Source: Delphinus delphis (Eukaryota; Chordata; Mammalia; Artiodactyla; Delphinidae). From it: a stretch of DNA of 64,000 bases. The stretch lies in contig NC_082694.2 in NCBI RefSeq assembly GCF_949987515.2, positions 39,142,451-39,206,450 on the forward strand, in the 5' to 3' direction. The position numbers and the translations under genes are program-made. Position 1 is the stretch's first letter; each line of letters opens with the position of its first letter. This document shows positions 24,057 through 37,000 of the stretch, one piece after another. Below the pieces are notes generated by a model. It was given only the letters and a program-made list of their open reading frames with translations. It was not told where the DNA came from and searched no databases.

Positions 24057-24734
24057 TTGGGTACATATTTTGAACAGGGAAGAAATGCCTTCATGTTTTT
24101 TCTCCCTGGTAAGCTCTACTAAAGTATGTTATATGCTTATGATTTTTAAAGTTATACAACAGAATTATTTCTTTTTGAAATCATAATTTCTAAGAAATAT
24201 TAATGATAGTTAGGTGTCTTTTATCTTTTTCTTTCCAGACTATTCTGACCCCAAGTCTTATCATGCTCTCCTTCTCATTTCCCAGAATCATTCAACTCAG
24301 AATTTTAATTTTTATGACATTCACACATTCCCCATTTTGACAAAATTGACTAGCTTTAATCGTTCCAGTAAATTTATGGTTTGGTTGGATACTACACATA
24401 AGTGAAAAGACACATTGTTTCTAGCTAGAAATATGCTCAACATTTACGTACATTCTAGCTGTAAAATGAACTAGGTCTTTATCTTTAGCAAGTTACTTAG
24501 CATCATGATGATTCCATCACAATTAAGATTACTGTCCAAATTCTACAGTCATTTTGCCACTGGGATTACTTTGCTTTTAAACAATTTGGGTCACCATTAT
24601 TAGTCATCAACCTGAATGTACATGATTCTGATATAATAAACTCAATGTCACATGAAGCAGAACTATAAAAATCATAAACATCTAATAATTAAAGCTATTC
24701 TTTCTTTCAAAAACCGAAGTTCTATTAGTAGTAC

Positions 24735-25960
24735 TTTGAATGTTCAGTAAATATTTACTGAGTGCGTAACAGGAAGCAGACACTGTTCTACAAATGTGGG
24801 ATTCAACAAAAACACAAAACTTTGCCCTCACGGAGCTTATATTCCAGTATGGGAAAACAAATATAAACAAACAAACAGTAAAGTCAGATCATGATAAGTG
24901 CTATGGACAAATGTAAAGGAGGGGAGACATGGAGTGTCAATGTATATATAGTTATGGAAGGCCTTGATCAAATAACAGTTGAGTGAGACTGAAGGATGTA
25001 AGGCATGAGGTACACATACAACTGAGTTTATTTTACAACTAGTTCCCTTGTTGTGGAGCACGGGCTCTAGGCATGCAGGCTTAGTAGTTGTGGCTCACGG
25101 GGTTATCTGCTCTGTGGCATGTGGGATCTTCCCGGACCAGGGCTCAAACCCATGTCCCCTGCATTGGCAGGCAGATTCCTAACCACTGCACCACCAGGGA
25201 GGTACAAAGGGTCTGAGGCAGGAGTGTCCTCGGTGTTTTTGAAGAGGAGCATTGAGGCTAGAGTGCCTGGAGCTGAATGAGAAGGGGAAAATGGTAGTGA
25301 ATGAGGGTAAGAGAGAGAGTGTGGGCCCGCTAATTTTAAGGATTTTGGTCTTTAAGTGAGATGGCGAGCCACTGGATGGTTTTGAGCAAGTGAATATGAT
25401 TTTATTTCTTTTAAAAATAATCACTGTGGCTACTTCAGGGAGAACAGACGGCAGGAGCACAAGTATGAAGAGAGTTTTTGGAGGCTATAATTCAATCTAT
25501 GCAAGAGATGATGGTGGTCTGGAATAGGATGTTAATATCAGAGGTCAAAAGAGGTGGGCAGCTTAAGATATATTTTGAAGGTAGGGCCTACCAGATTTGC
25601 TGATGGATTGGATATGAGAGATAAAAGAAAAAAAAGAAGCAAAGATGACTCCATTGTTTGGGACCTGAGCAACTGGAAACATGGCATTGCCATTTATTGA
25701 GTTGAGGAAGACTGAAGGATAAGCAAGTTTGGGAGGGAAGATCAAGAACTCAGCTCTGGATGTGTTGAGTTTGAGCTTTAATTACATCTCTATGTAGAGA
25801 TGTCAAATAAGCAGTTTTACACACACACATAAGCTCCAAGACTGGAGTTCAAGGGGTGGGTCTAAGCTAGGGGTAACATTTGGGAGTTGACAGCATGAAA
25901 TTGGATGAGATCACAGTGAGTTCGGACACATAACAAAGAGGACAGGTCCAAGAAAACTTC
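24735..25960 (+). repeat. Ancient dispersed repeat, L2-associated, interrupted by a SINE fragment
   Basis: It begins with ttcagtaaatatttactgag and cctcacggagcttatattcc, then runs through gagatggcgagccactggat, gctgatggattggatatgag and gatgtgttgagtttgagctt. The same text recurs at about 41870-42190, 46780-47230 and 53510-54250, so it is a dispersed family. The family name is uncertain. Confidence 0.5.
25042..25200 (-). mobile_element. Truncated CHR-1-type SINE, antisense
   Basis: Only the half nearest the tRNA-like head is present: cttgttgtggagcacgggct through accactgcaccaccaggga. The T-rich tail is missing. It sits inside the older dispersed repeat. Confidence 0.88.
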
Positions 25961-26520
25961 TTCCTCTTGAAAACATGGATGTAAAGTTAAAATCGTAAGC
26001 AATTTTACAGGTATGGATCTAAATACTTCAAAATGTAGGGAACTCCCATACCTTGAAAGCTTACTTCAACTGCCTGCTGCCCAACTTAACATTTTAAAGA
26101 AATTTTGATTTACATGTAAATCTAAGAAACTCCAGAAAGCCTCAGAAAACCCCTTAGGGGTCACCTTGGCCCATTGGCCTCAAAAATAATAAGGAATTAA
26201 TTTTTCCAATGACATAGCCATTACAGGTTTTACCTTAAATTTGCTTAAAAGCAAATATCAGTTAATTCATTTAATTAAGAATACATTAATACATTATAAA
26301 AGAAGTATAAAACGATGTAGCTGGAAAAACTGAAGGCTTGCTCTATTGTTCTCCTCAGTCTGTCCTGGGAAAATGTGGCAGGATTCTCATGCTAGAATTC
26401 CCACCACACACAGTATCAGATCACATGTTTCAAAAGAAGAAACAGTAAAGCTCTTTTAAATTTCTATTTTGGAATTTTCCTTTTATGACTTTCCAACTTT
26501 GTATTCTACATACCCAAAGT

Positions 26521-26875
26521 TGGATTTTTTTAATGGAAAAATTGATTTTATTCAGTATTTAACATGTCACAGATTCATCATACACTGGTTTACATAAATT
26601 TTCTTTGTATGTAGGATTCCACAATGCATCATAGCCTAGGAGTTCAGTCTGTGTGGATTAATCTACTTTTGAAGCAAAAGTCTTCTGTAAATGCTGGACT
26701 TTTTCTAACTCTTCCTGAAGTTGGGAAATGAGTTCATCCTTCTCTTTTAGCTGCAGCTTCAAGCACTGAGCATTCATCTTTTATATCCCAACAAATTCTC
26801 TGCCAGCAAAACAAGAAGCTCCCAAGACAAGACTGCCTGTTAGAGGAATCCCCTACATACCTGAAGTTATACTTA
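26521..26875 (-). pseudogene. Possible processed retrocopy of an unrecognised coiled-coil gene (or REL 3' UTR)
   Basis: Read on the minus strand this stretch ends like an mRNA: an open coiled-coil segment (MNAQCLKLQLKEKDELISQL, then QEELEKVQHLQKTFASKVD) and a stop, then a short 3' UTR, AATAAA at 26547-26552, and an A-rich run. Upstream of the Met the frame is broken. The other edge is bounded by a DNA transposon at 26876. I do not recognise the parent gene. It lies within 0.9 kb of the REL stop on the same strand, so its AATAAA could equally end a short REL transcript. Confidence 0.4.
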
Positions 26876-27320
26876 CAGTTGACCCTTGAACAACACGGGG
26901 GTTGGGGTGCAGACGCTCCGTGCAGTGAAAACTCTGTGTTTAAAACTGTACACTCGGGCTTCCCTGGTGGCGCAGTGGTTGAGAGTCTGCCTGCCGATGC
27001 AGGGGACACGGGTTCGTGCCCCGGTCCGGGAAGATCCCACATGCCGCGGAGCAGCTGGGCCCATGAGCCACGGCCGCTGACCCTGCGCGTCCGGAGCCTG
27101 TGCTCCGCAATGGGAGAGGCCACAAGAGTGAGAGGCCCGCGTACCACCAAAAAAAAAAAAAAAAACCGTACAGTCGGCCCTCTGTCTCCATGGATGTCTT
27201 CTGCATCCATGAATTCAACCAACCTCAAATCGTGTAGTACTGCACTACATATTTAGTGAAGAAAATGTGAGTATTAACTGGACCTGCCCGCACAGTTCAA
27301 ACCCGTGTTGTTCAAGGGTC
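26876..27320. mobile_element. Non-autonomous DNA transposon with terminal inverted repeats, split by a SINE
   Basis: The left end reads gacccttgaacaacacggg (26881-26899) and the right end carries its inverse, cccgtgttgttcaagggtc (27302-27320), a perfect 19-bp inverted pair. Interior text (gtcggccctctgtctccatg) is typical of mammalian Tigger-like elements. No transposase frame is present. A CHR-2-type SINE is inserted at 26957-27166. Confidence 0.8.
26957..27166 (+). mobile_element. CHR-2-type SINE inserted in the DNA transposon
   Basis: It starts gggcttccctggtggcgcag and ends in a run of A after gtaccacc. The flanks ctgtacactcgg and ccgtacagtcgg are a slightly diverged target-site duplication made from transposon sequence, so the SINE is the younger insertion. 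Confidence 0.93.
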
Positions 27321-27431
27321 CACGATATACTGTAGTATAGTCTTAGAGAAATATATAATGTTGTATTTATAAAGGTAATATCAAAAGGGTTACCTTTAAA
27401 GGGATTTAATTCTTCAATCACCATTTATATC

Positions 27432-28222
27432 TTACAAGTTAACCTGAAAAAATTCGAATGCAAATGAGTCACTCAATTGTTCATTCTGCATACTGCCAAT
27501 ACCTGAATACTGACTATTTTGAACAAAACTATGACTGTTTGGATTAGTACCGTTTGATGGTCCTGACTCATTTATCATACTGTTATCTGCACAATTAAAG
27601 TCAGATCCCTCAAATGCCTCTGACTGTGAAACAAAAGCAGTAGTACTAGAACTGGCGACTGCTGACATCCTGGAAGAGGACATCTGATGGAGCTGTCTTA
27701 AGTCTCTTGGGTCTAACACTGAAGTACAGGCAGGATTTTCAAGATTCATGCTCACAAGTCTTGGATTATCAGTCTCCCTCATGCTGTCATTACTGGGCGT
27801 TATCATGTTCACAGGGCAATTAGGCAGCATGCTGGCATCAGAAATACCATATAAGTCAGCTGGTGACACGGATGATGCTTCCATTCTGCCTATGTCATTA
27901 GTATTGTTATAAATGCAAGCATTAGACACATTCAAATCACTCACAACAGACATTTCCAGGAATGGTGGGATAACTTGTGAATTAGAGGAAAGCGTCCCTG
28001 TCGAAAAACTACTCAGTGAATTTGTATTGACTGAACGTGAGGTGGCGTGGGCCACTGATGACCAGCTTGAAGAAGGCTGAGGTACCATTGTGGGTATGGC
28101 CGAAGCATGATGTGGCAATGCACTGGAGATGGGCGCAGATGAGGAATAGTAGGATTCTGCTTGACTTGAAACTGGCCCGGACGTTTCTGTCAAAACTGCA
28201 CCATGCGAAAACAAGACTGGTT
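27432..28222 (-). CDS. REL: REL last coding exon (transactivation region)
   Basis: This is 791 nt after acceptor ctcccccacag, ending in TAA at 27432-27434. It encodes [20 protein letters not shown] through the Ser/Thr/Asn-rich region with [14 protein letters not shown] and ends [11 protein letters not shown]. The human protein, as I recall it, ends at EFFQV, so the final NL appears to be an extension. Confidence 0.96.
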
Positions 28223-31200
28223 CTGTGGGGGAGGAAATGTATTTGTACAAAACGGAAATGAACAAAATTCTAAAAAGCATTACTTCTAAATTAAAATTAC
28301 ATAAACACATAAAAAATTTTACAGGAAACCAATGTAACACTTCAAATAGAAATGTTAAATAGCACTAAAAATTATTACGAGTCCAAAATTGAATTCTTTA
28401 ATACTAATTGTTTTACAAATACCTATAAAATAATTTTGGTAAGTTACTTTGGCATTGAAAATTTCACTCCAGTTAAATGTGGAAATCTAGCTTCTGAGGC
28501 CCTATAAAGGTATTTTTGAAATGTGAAAGATAAATATCAGAATTTCAGTTAATGGGCCTCTAAATATTCAAAATCATTTCATATTCTCCTCTTTAGGAGA
28601 ATATGGAGGGATGGAGGAAACATTCATTAGGGATGACTTAAAAATCTACATAAATTTCCAAGCTATATTAAGATACTACTCACTCTAAGGTACTACAAAA
28701 TTCCCAGTCAGAAAAAAAATGAACGAGTGTGTATTTATTTACATGTTATATGACTGCTGTACATATTAAACCAAGAAAAAGCTCTGATTTAAGAATGTAA
28801 AAAGAAAAAAAGACTTCTAATTAACCCTGGTTGAATGATCTAAACCAGAATTTGGCAACTTTTTTTTCCATAAAGGGCCAGAGAGTAAATATTTTAGACT
28901 TTGTGGGCCATATAACCTCTGTTGGAACTACTCAACTCTGCTGCTATAGTACAAGAAAAGCAGTCATAGACAATATGCAATCAAATGAGCTGTGTTCCAG
29001 TAAAACTTTACAAATAAATAAATAAAGATAGGCAACTGGCCAGATCGAAATCATTTCTTCCACGACACACTGTAATTAGTAAAATTACCACCATATGAAT
29101 GAAATGTAATTTCTCAAACAATAAATCCCCCAAATATAATCATAGTTGCCAACAGGTCTTTCGGAAGCTGAGATCAATTCATTCAATATTCATAGCATAA
29201 AAAATATGTAGGAGTGGAATAAATCAAAGAGGCAGTTTTCATTCCTAAGAATGCAATTCCAATATACTGTGCAAAGCACTGGTCTCTCTAATCACAAGGA
29301 ATACTCTATAGGGAATAAAATACCTTTTTTGATGAATCTTCCTTCTCCAGTTGATCCTAGGGAACTAGGTCTAGGTCTTTCAGGAAAATTAACTCCTATG
29401 ATAAATTTTTTCCATTATTAAATGTAATTTGAAAAACAACAGTATATCAGTTAAAATTTGAAAAACTGAATAAAGCAAAACAAAACAAAACAAAACAAAT
29501 TTACTTAAATACAAATCAATCCAAAATGTTCAGGGACCTCCCTAGTGGAGCGGTGGTGAAGAATCCACCTGCCAAGGCAGGGGACACAGGTTCAAGCCCT
29601 GGTCTGGGAAGATCCCACATGCCGTGGAGGAAATAAGCCCATGCACCACGACTACGGAGCCTGCGCTCTAGAGCCCACGAGCCACAACTACTGAGCCTGC
29701 GTGCCACAACTACTGAAGCCTGTGCACCTAGAGGCTGTGCTCTGCAACAAGAGAAGCCATTGCAATGAGAAGCCCGCACATTGCAACGAAGAGTAGCCCC
29801 CACTCGCCGCAACTAGAGAAAGCCCGCGGGCAGCAACGAAGACAAATGCAGCCAAAAATAAATAAATAAATTTATTAAAAACAACAATGACAAAATATTC
29901 TTACCACAATCCTGCCACAGTTTCTGGAAAAGGAGAGTTGTTTTTTGTTTCTTTGCTTTATTGCCATATGTATCTGGTTAGAAAGAAACCGAGAAAACGT
30001 GATTCATCATGGGATTATGCTTCCTCTCCTTTAATAAATATACAGATGTTTTACTCCTACATAGAAAATGCTTTAAATAAATGTACATAAGATGGATTTA
30101 TAAGTGTCACAAACTACATCCCAAGTCAGTAATAAAGGATATTTTTCTAGTAAAAAATAGTTTATAATATTCATCTTGTTTTCTTATAACACCTACAAGT
30201 CACCAATGTCAATTAATGCAATAATGGCAGATAAGGACCAAAATGGAGACCACTTTCTGAGTGGCAAGTATGCCATCTATCAAGAGGGCACAATAAGGAC
30301 CAAAATAGAATCTCAAATGTAAAACAAATTTTGATAAACAGTTTAGAATACTTTGAAATTATTCCAGATACCTTTCCTAAGGAAGAGATTCAAAGATCAC
30401 AAAGATCAGTCAAAAATCAACCAAAAACTTTCAGGAAAAGAAACATAAATTATGAATAAACACAACTGTATTCAAGTGTATCTTACAAGAAAATGTTCTT
30501 AGCAGGACTAACTTCAAGAAATATATAAAACATTACCATGAAAAAGTCATACCTTTTTCGTCTGGCAGATATCTAAAATCCATAGATTCACTAACTTCCT
30601 GGTCAGAAGGTCTTCGCAACTGCATTTTTACTGTTACCGGTTCCGTTATAGCTTTGCAATATGGTGGAGTCTTGAAAACAATGGCTACTTGACGGTGTAC
30701 ATCAGCTTGTGAAAAGATACCTTTTGCTTCCCAATCGTTCAACACAAACCGAACTTCTATGTCATCTAGTGAATACGAAAGCAAGTAACAATGGGAAAAG
30801 AAAGTAAAATGTATCTATCAATCTAAAATATATTCTGAATTCAATGAAACAAACAAAACAACAACAACAAAATACCTTTCTGAACTTTGTCACAGAGTAG
30901 AAATATTTCATCTCCTCCTCTGACACTTCCACAGTTCTTGTTTACACGACAGATCCTTAGTTCTGCAGTATTAGGAGCACCTAAATATAAAGGATATTTT
31001 TAATGGGTTGCTACCTTAGTAATATGTCTTATTCCTTTCTGATGGAGAATTTTAGGAAAACAACTTACAGGATAGATAAAAGCTTTAGAGTATAAATAAA
31101 TTAAGGGCACTCAATACCTTAATTATCCACATCTGTCCCCTGGTTTAGAGTGTTATGACTTCATTTCTAGGCAGTGACATGTCCTCTAATTAAATCTCCT

Positions 31201-34026
31201 TGCTTCTAAATTCTGATTCGTCCTATCCATCCTATACACTGTCATCAGATTAGTCTTTTTAAATCATGACCATAACCCTGTGGCAATGTAGTTTTCATGC
31301 TTCCTATTATCTGGTCAACATTATTCCAATAATTCCCTGGCATTCAAAGCTCTCCATGATGAGGATATTCTGATTTACCTTTATAGTTCTATGTCCCACT
31401 ATCCTTCTACATGTAAAACTGGTATAGTCATACACCACTGGTGGGTGCATATATAAGAGCATACAAACACACAAATATTTGAGGGCAATTTCATAATCTT
31501 TTAAAACTATAAATATCCATATCCTTTGATCTAGCATTTGCCAACATTTCTACAAATTTATGCTAGAGACATTTGCACAAGATATGCACATGTGGGATAT
31601 TTACTGCAAAACAATTTGCTAAAGCAAAAAGAAAAGAACTGAGAAGGAAACAAACCAAATGTCTTGTAATAGGGTAATGATTTAGTAAAATTATGATATA
31701 CGGAAATATGCAGCTACCGAAAAGAATAAGGTACCTGAAAGGTAAAGAGGTTCAAGATATGTTGCTAAGAGGAGAAAAAAAAAAGTTAAAAAAAAAAATC
31801 AATGACGATTTTTCAAAAAGTTGCCAAAAATATATTGTGTGAATGATGGTGATGATGATGAAACGAGGTATTTGTATATATATGAAGAAGAAGCCGGTGA
31901 AATATCTTTGGAGGATGAGATGTATAGGAGGTTTACTCTCCTCATTATCTACTTCAGATAAATAACGTCTACCCCGTAATGTTTGAATTTTTCCTATAAT
32001 GAACACTTTTTCTAATTACAAAAAAACTTTAAAAAATCATTTTAAAGAGCTAAGCCTACAAATACAAGAAAATAAATTACTTACGGTTGTCATAAATTGG
32101 GTTAGAGACAATAGGACGTAGAGCAGTTGTCAAATTACCACGTTCGTCAGGGAGGAAAACTTGAAAACATAATCTCACGACATTGAGGTCACAGTCTTCA
32201 ATATCAAGCAGCTCTTGCTCAGAGACTGAAAAGTATATATATTTTTAAGAATACAGAATAGTCACATAGAACTAAAATCCTGCTAAGGCCTCCTCCCTGC
32301 CCAATATAGCCTATAACCTTTAGTAGCATCCAAATCTGTCCTAACAAAAATAGAATGGTACATAATCTCAAGACTGCTTTTTAACCTTTTCATCATATAG
32401 TCACTATCCAACATAATTTGTTAAGTTATGACCATGGTCAGGAAGTAACTACCCCAGTCATGTGAAATTTAGAGCAGAATCCAAACTTGACATAAATCAA
32501 ATTTTTACAAAAATGGTTGCAGGTTATACACAATAGAGAATAGGCATTCATTCATTAATTCAACAAATATGTATTTAGTCCAGTCATGTATTAAGGACTC
32601 TGTAAATTATCTCCAAAATCTATATAAGAATTACTCCATTTTACAGATGAGGAACTGATTTTAAAGAAATGAAATTGGGACTTCCCAGGTGGTGCAGTGG
32701 TTAAGAATCTGCCTGCCAATGCAAGAAACACAGGTTCGATCCCTGGTCTGGGGAGATCCCACATGCTGCGGAGCAACTAAGCCCATGAGCCAAACTACTG
32801 AGCCTGCGCTCTAGAGCCTGCGAGCCACTACTACTGAAGCCCGTGAGCCTAGAGCCTGTGCTCCACAACAAGAGAAGCCATTGCAATGAGAAGCCCGTGC
32901 ACCACAACGAAGAGTAGCCCCCGCTCGCCGCAACTAGAGAAAGCCCTCATGCAGCAACGCGGCCAAAATAAATCAATTTACTAAAAAAAAAAAAAATTAA
33001 ATTAAATTACTTGTCCAACATTTCACAGCTAAGAAGTGGCACAGAAGAATTCAAACTCAGGCCACTGAATCCAGAGCCTATGCTCTTAAAAACTGAACTC
33101 TATTAGAAAATTTTACATATGTTTTGCATAAAAATGACATACACAGGAATATCTACAAAAACTCAGATCAATATTTTAGGGATTAAATACCAAGAGGATA
33201 CTAGAGGAGGTAAGTCAGCTAGTTTCCGTAAGAAATTTTATGTGCAAACTAGGTTTGCTTAAAAAAAAAAAAAAAGCTACAGCAGGAAAATTTTACAGTT
33301 CTGAAAAAAAAGTTTTTAAACATTCTTTATTACAGAATATAATGACAGTTTGCTAAATTGCTATTTAAAAGAAATCCAGTTCCAAAGGAGAATATTACTG
33401 CCTTTTTAAAGATACTATAAGGTGCAGCAATCAACCATAACTAACATAGCCGTATTTTTAAAAAGCATGAAATACACATATTAAATTATATGAACATTTT
33501 TAGTTTTCAGAAAGTATTGAAATTTGAAACACTAAGTTTGAAAACAGTTAAAACCCCAATTCTTTTTTTTTTTAAATTAATTAATTTATTTATTTTTGGC
33601 TGTGTTGGGTTTTCATTGCTGCACACAGGCTTTCTCTAGTTGCGGCGAGTGGGGGCCACTCTTCGTTGCGGTGTGCGGGCTTCTCATTTCAGTGGCTTCT
33701 CTTGTTGTGGAGCATGGGCTCTAGGCACGCGGGCTTCAGTAGTTGTGGCACGCGGGCTCAGTAGTGGTTCGTGGGCTCTAGAGCGCAGGCTCAGTAGTTG
33801 TAGCACACAGGCTTAGCTGCTCTGCGGCATGTGGGATCTTCCCAGACCAGGGCTCGAACCCGTGTCCCCTGCATGGGCAGGCGGATTCTTAACCACTGCG
33901 CCAACACGGAAGGCCAAAACCCCAATTCTTTACAATTAGCAATAACTAATAAAAATGACAATGTACCTTTTTTTTTTAAAATCTAGTCTGATAATATTGA
34001 TCTTTTACTTGCAGTATTTAGTCCTA

Positions 34027-34057
<31 letters not shown>

Positions 34058-37000
34058 CATTTATTTATTTATCTTCTTTTAACATCTTTTTTTATATCTT
34101 TATTGGAGTATAATTGCTTTACAATGGTGTGTTAGTTTCTGCTTTATAACAAAGTGAATCAGTTACACATACACATATGTTCCCATATCTCCTCCCTGTC
34201 GCATCTCCCTCCTTCCCACCCTCCCTTATCCCACCCCTCTAGGCGGTCACAAAGCACCAAGCCGATCTCCCTGTGCTATGCGGCTGCTTCCCACTAGCTA
34301 TCCATTTTACATTTGGTAGTGTATATATGTCCATGCCTCTCTCTCGCTTTGTCACAGCTCACCCTTCCCCCTCCCCATATCCTCAAGTCCATTCTCTAGT
34401 AGGTCTGTGTCTTTATTCCCATCTTATCCCTAGGTTCTTCATGACATTTTTTTCCCTTAGATTCCATATATATGTGTTAGTATACGGTATTTGTCTTTCT
34501 CTTTCTGACTTACTTCACTCTGTATGACAGACTCTAGGTCCATCCACCTCACTACAAATAACTCAACTTCGTTTCTTTTTATGGCTGAGTAATATTCCAT
34601 TGTATATATGTGCCACATCATCTTTTTTTTTTTTAACATCTTTATTGGGGTATAATTGCTTTACAATGGTGTTTTAGTTTCTGCTTTATAACAAAGTGAA
34701 TCAGTTATACATATACATATCTTCCCATATCTCTTCCCTCTTGCGTCTCCCTCCCTCCCATCCTCCCTATCCCACCCCTCCAGGTGGTCACAAAGCACAG
34801 AGCTGATCTCCCTGTGCTATGCGGCTGCTTCCCACTAGCTATCCATGTTACATTTGGTAGTGTATATATGTCCATGCCTCTCTCTCGCTTTGTCACAGCT
34901 CACCCTTCCCCCTCCCCATATCCTCAAGTCCGTTCTCCAGTAGGTCTGTGTCTTTATTCCTGTCTTACCCCTAGGTTCTTCATGACATTTTTTTTCTTAA
35001 ATTCCATATATATGTGTTAGCATACAGTATTTGTCTTTATCTTTCTGACTTACTTCACTCTGTATGACAGACTCTAGGTCCATCCACCTCACTACAAATA
35101 ACTCAGCTTCGTTTCTTTTTATGGCTGAGTAATATTCCATTGTATATATGTGCCACATCTTCTTTATCCATTCATCCGATGATGGACACTTAGGTTGCTT
35201 CCATCTCCTGGCTATTGTAAATAGAGCTGCAATGAACATTTTGGTACATGACTATTTTTGAATTATGGTTTTCTCAGGGTATATGCCCAGTAGTGGGATT
35301 GCTGGGTCATATGGTAGTTCTATTTGTAGTTTTTTAAGGAACCTCCATACTGTTCTCCATACTGGCTGTACCAATTCACATTCCCACCAGCAGTGCAAGA
35401 GTGTTTCCTTTCCTCCACACCCTCTCCAGCATTTATTGTTTCTAGATTTTTTGATGATGGCCATTCTGACTGGTGTGAGATGATATCTCATTGTAGTTTT
35501 GATTTGCATTTCTCTAATGATTAATGATGTTGAGCATTCTTTCATGTGTTTGTTGGCAATCTGTATATCTTCTTTGGAGAAATGTCTATTTAGGTCTTCT
35601 GCCCATTTTTGGATTGGGTTGTTTGGTTTTTTGTATTGAGCTGCATGAGCTGCTTGTAAATTTTGGGGATTAATCCTTTGTCAGTTGCTTCATTTGCAAA
35701 TATTTTCTCCCATTCTGAGGGTTGTCTTTTGGTCTTGTTTATGGTTTCCTTTCTGTGCAAAAGCTTTGAAGTTTCATTAGGTCCCATTTTTCTATTTTTT
35801 TTAAATTTTTTTGTGGTACGTGGGCCTCTCACTACCACGGCCCCTCCCGCTGCAGAGCACAGGCTCCGGATGCGCAGGCCCAGTGGCCATGGCCCACAGA
35901 CCCAGCCACTCCGCGGCACGTGGGATCCTCCCGGACCGGGGCACGAACCTGCGTCCTCTGCATCAGCAGGCGGACTCTCAACCACTGCGCCACCAGGGAA
36001 GCCCCCATTTGTTTATTTTTGTTTTTATTTCCATTTCTCTAGGAAGTGGGTCAAAAAGGATCTTGCTGTGATTAATGTCATACAGTGTCCTGCCTATGTT
36101 TTCCTCTAAGAGTTTGATAGTTTCTGGCCTTACATTTAGGTCTTTAATCCATTTTGAGCTTATTTTTGTGTATGGTGTTAGGGAGTGTTCTAATCTCATA
36201 CTTTTACATGTACCTGTCCAGTTTTCCCAGCACCACTTATTGAAGAGTCTGTCCTTTCTCCGCTGTACATTCCTGCCTCCTTTATCAAAGATTAGGTGAC
36301 CATATGTGTGTGGGTTTATCTCTGGGCTTTCTACTCTGTTCCATTGATCTATCTTTCTGTTTTTGTGCCAGTACCATACTGTCTTGATTACTGTAGCTTT
36401 GTAGTATAGTCTGAAGTCAGGAAGCCTGATTCCTCCAGCTCCGTTTTTCGTTCTCAAGATTGCTTTGGCTATTCGGGGTCTTTTGTGTTTCCATACTTAA
36501 CATTTTGGTACATGACTCGTTTTGAATTATGGTTTTCTCAGGGTATATGCCCAGCAGTGGGATTGCTGGGTCATATGGTAGTTCTATTTTTAGTTTTTTA
36601 AGGAACCTCCATATGTACTTTTGACTGTTTTTTTTTTTAAACTACACTCAGTAGCTATCACAACATTAAAAATTATTCCATTGTCAGCAATCTTAAGCCT
36701 AGCATTTCAAAGAGCCTACAAAAACATATTTGTACAACTAAAAGGTCAAATGTTATGATACAAACACCTGTACCACAGCAGCATACTCTCCTGGCACAAT
36801 TAGGTATGCAATGAGAGATCTACCTCTTCAAAATAATTTTTTATGGCATTATAAATTTAGAGGTGAAGACATTAGTGTTTCCCAATTCCAAAGATGAGTA
36901 ATCAATAAACACAAAAATAAACTGACAAGTTTAAAAACAAACCTATGTGAATGGATAAACTGTGACAGCTATACAATAAAAAAGAACTATGGATATATAT

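Noticed and set aside
26734..27228. 164-residue open frame on the minus strand
   Set aside because: Most of it is antisense SINE and DNA-transposon sequence; there is no coherent protein across its length.
34030..34060. Regular short repeats that could suggest an array
   Set aside because: It is a simple ACAT microsatellite next to an L1 tail, with no spacers, so not a CRISPR array.
35663..36109. 148-residue open frame on the + strand
   Set aside because: It runs through antisense LINE-1 and a SINE and has no protein-like content of its own.
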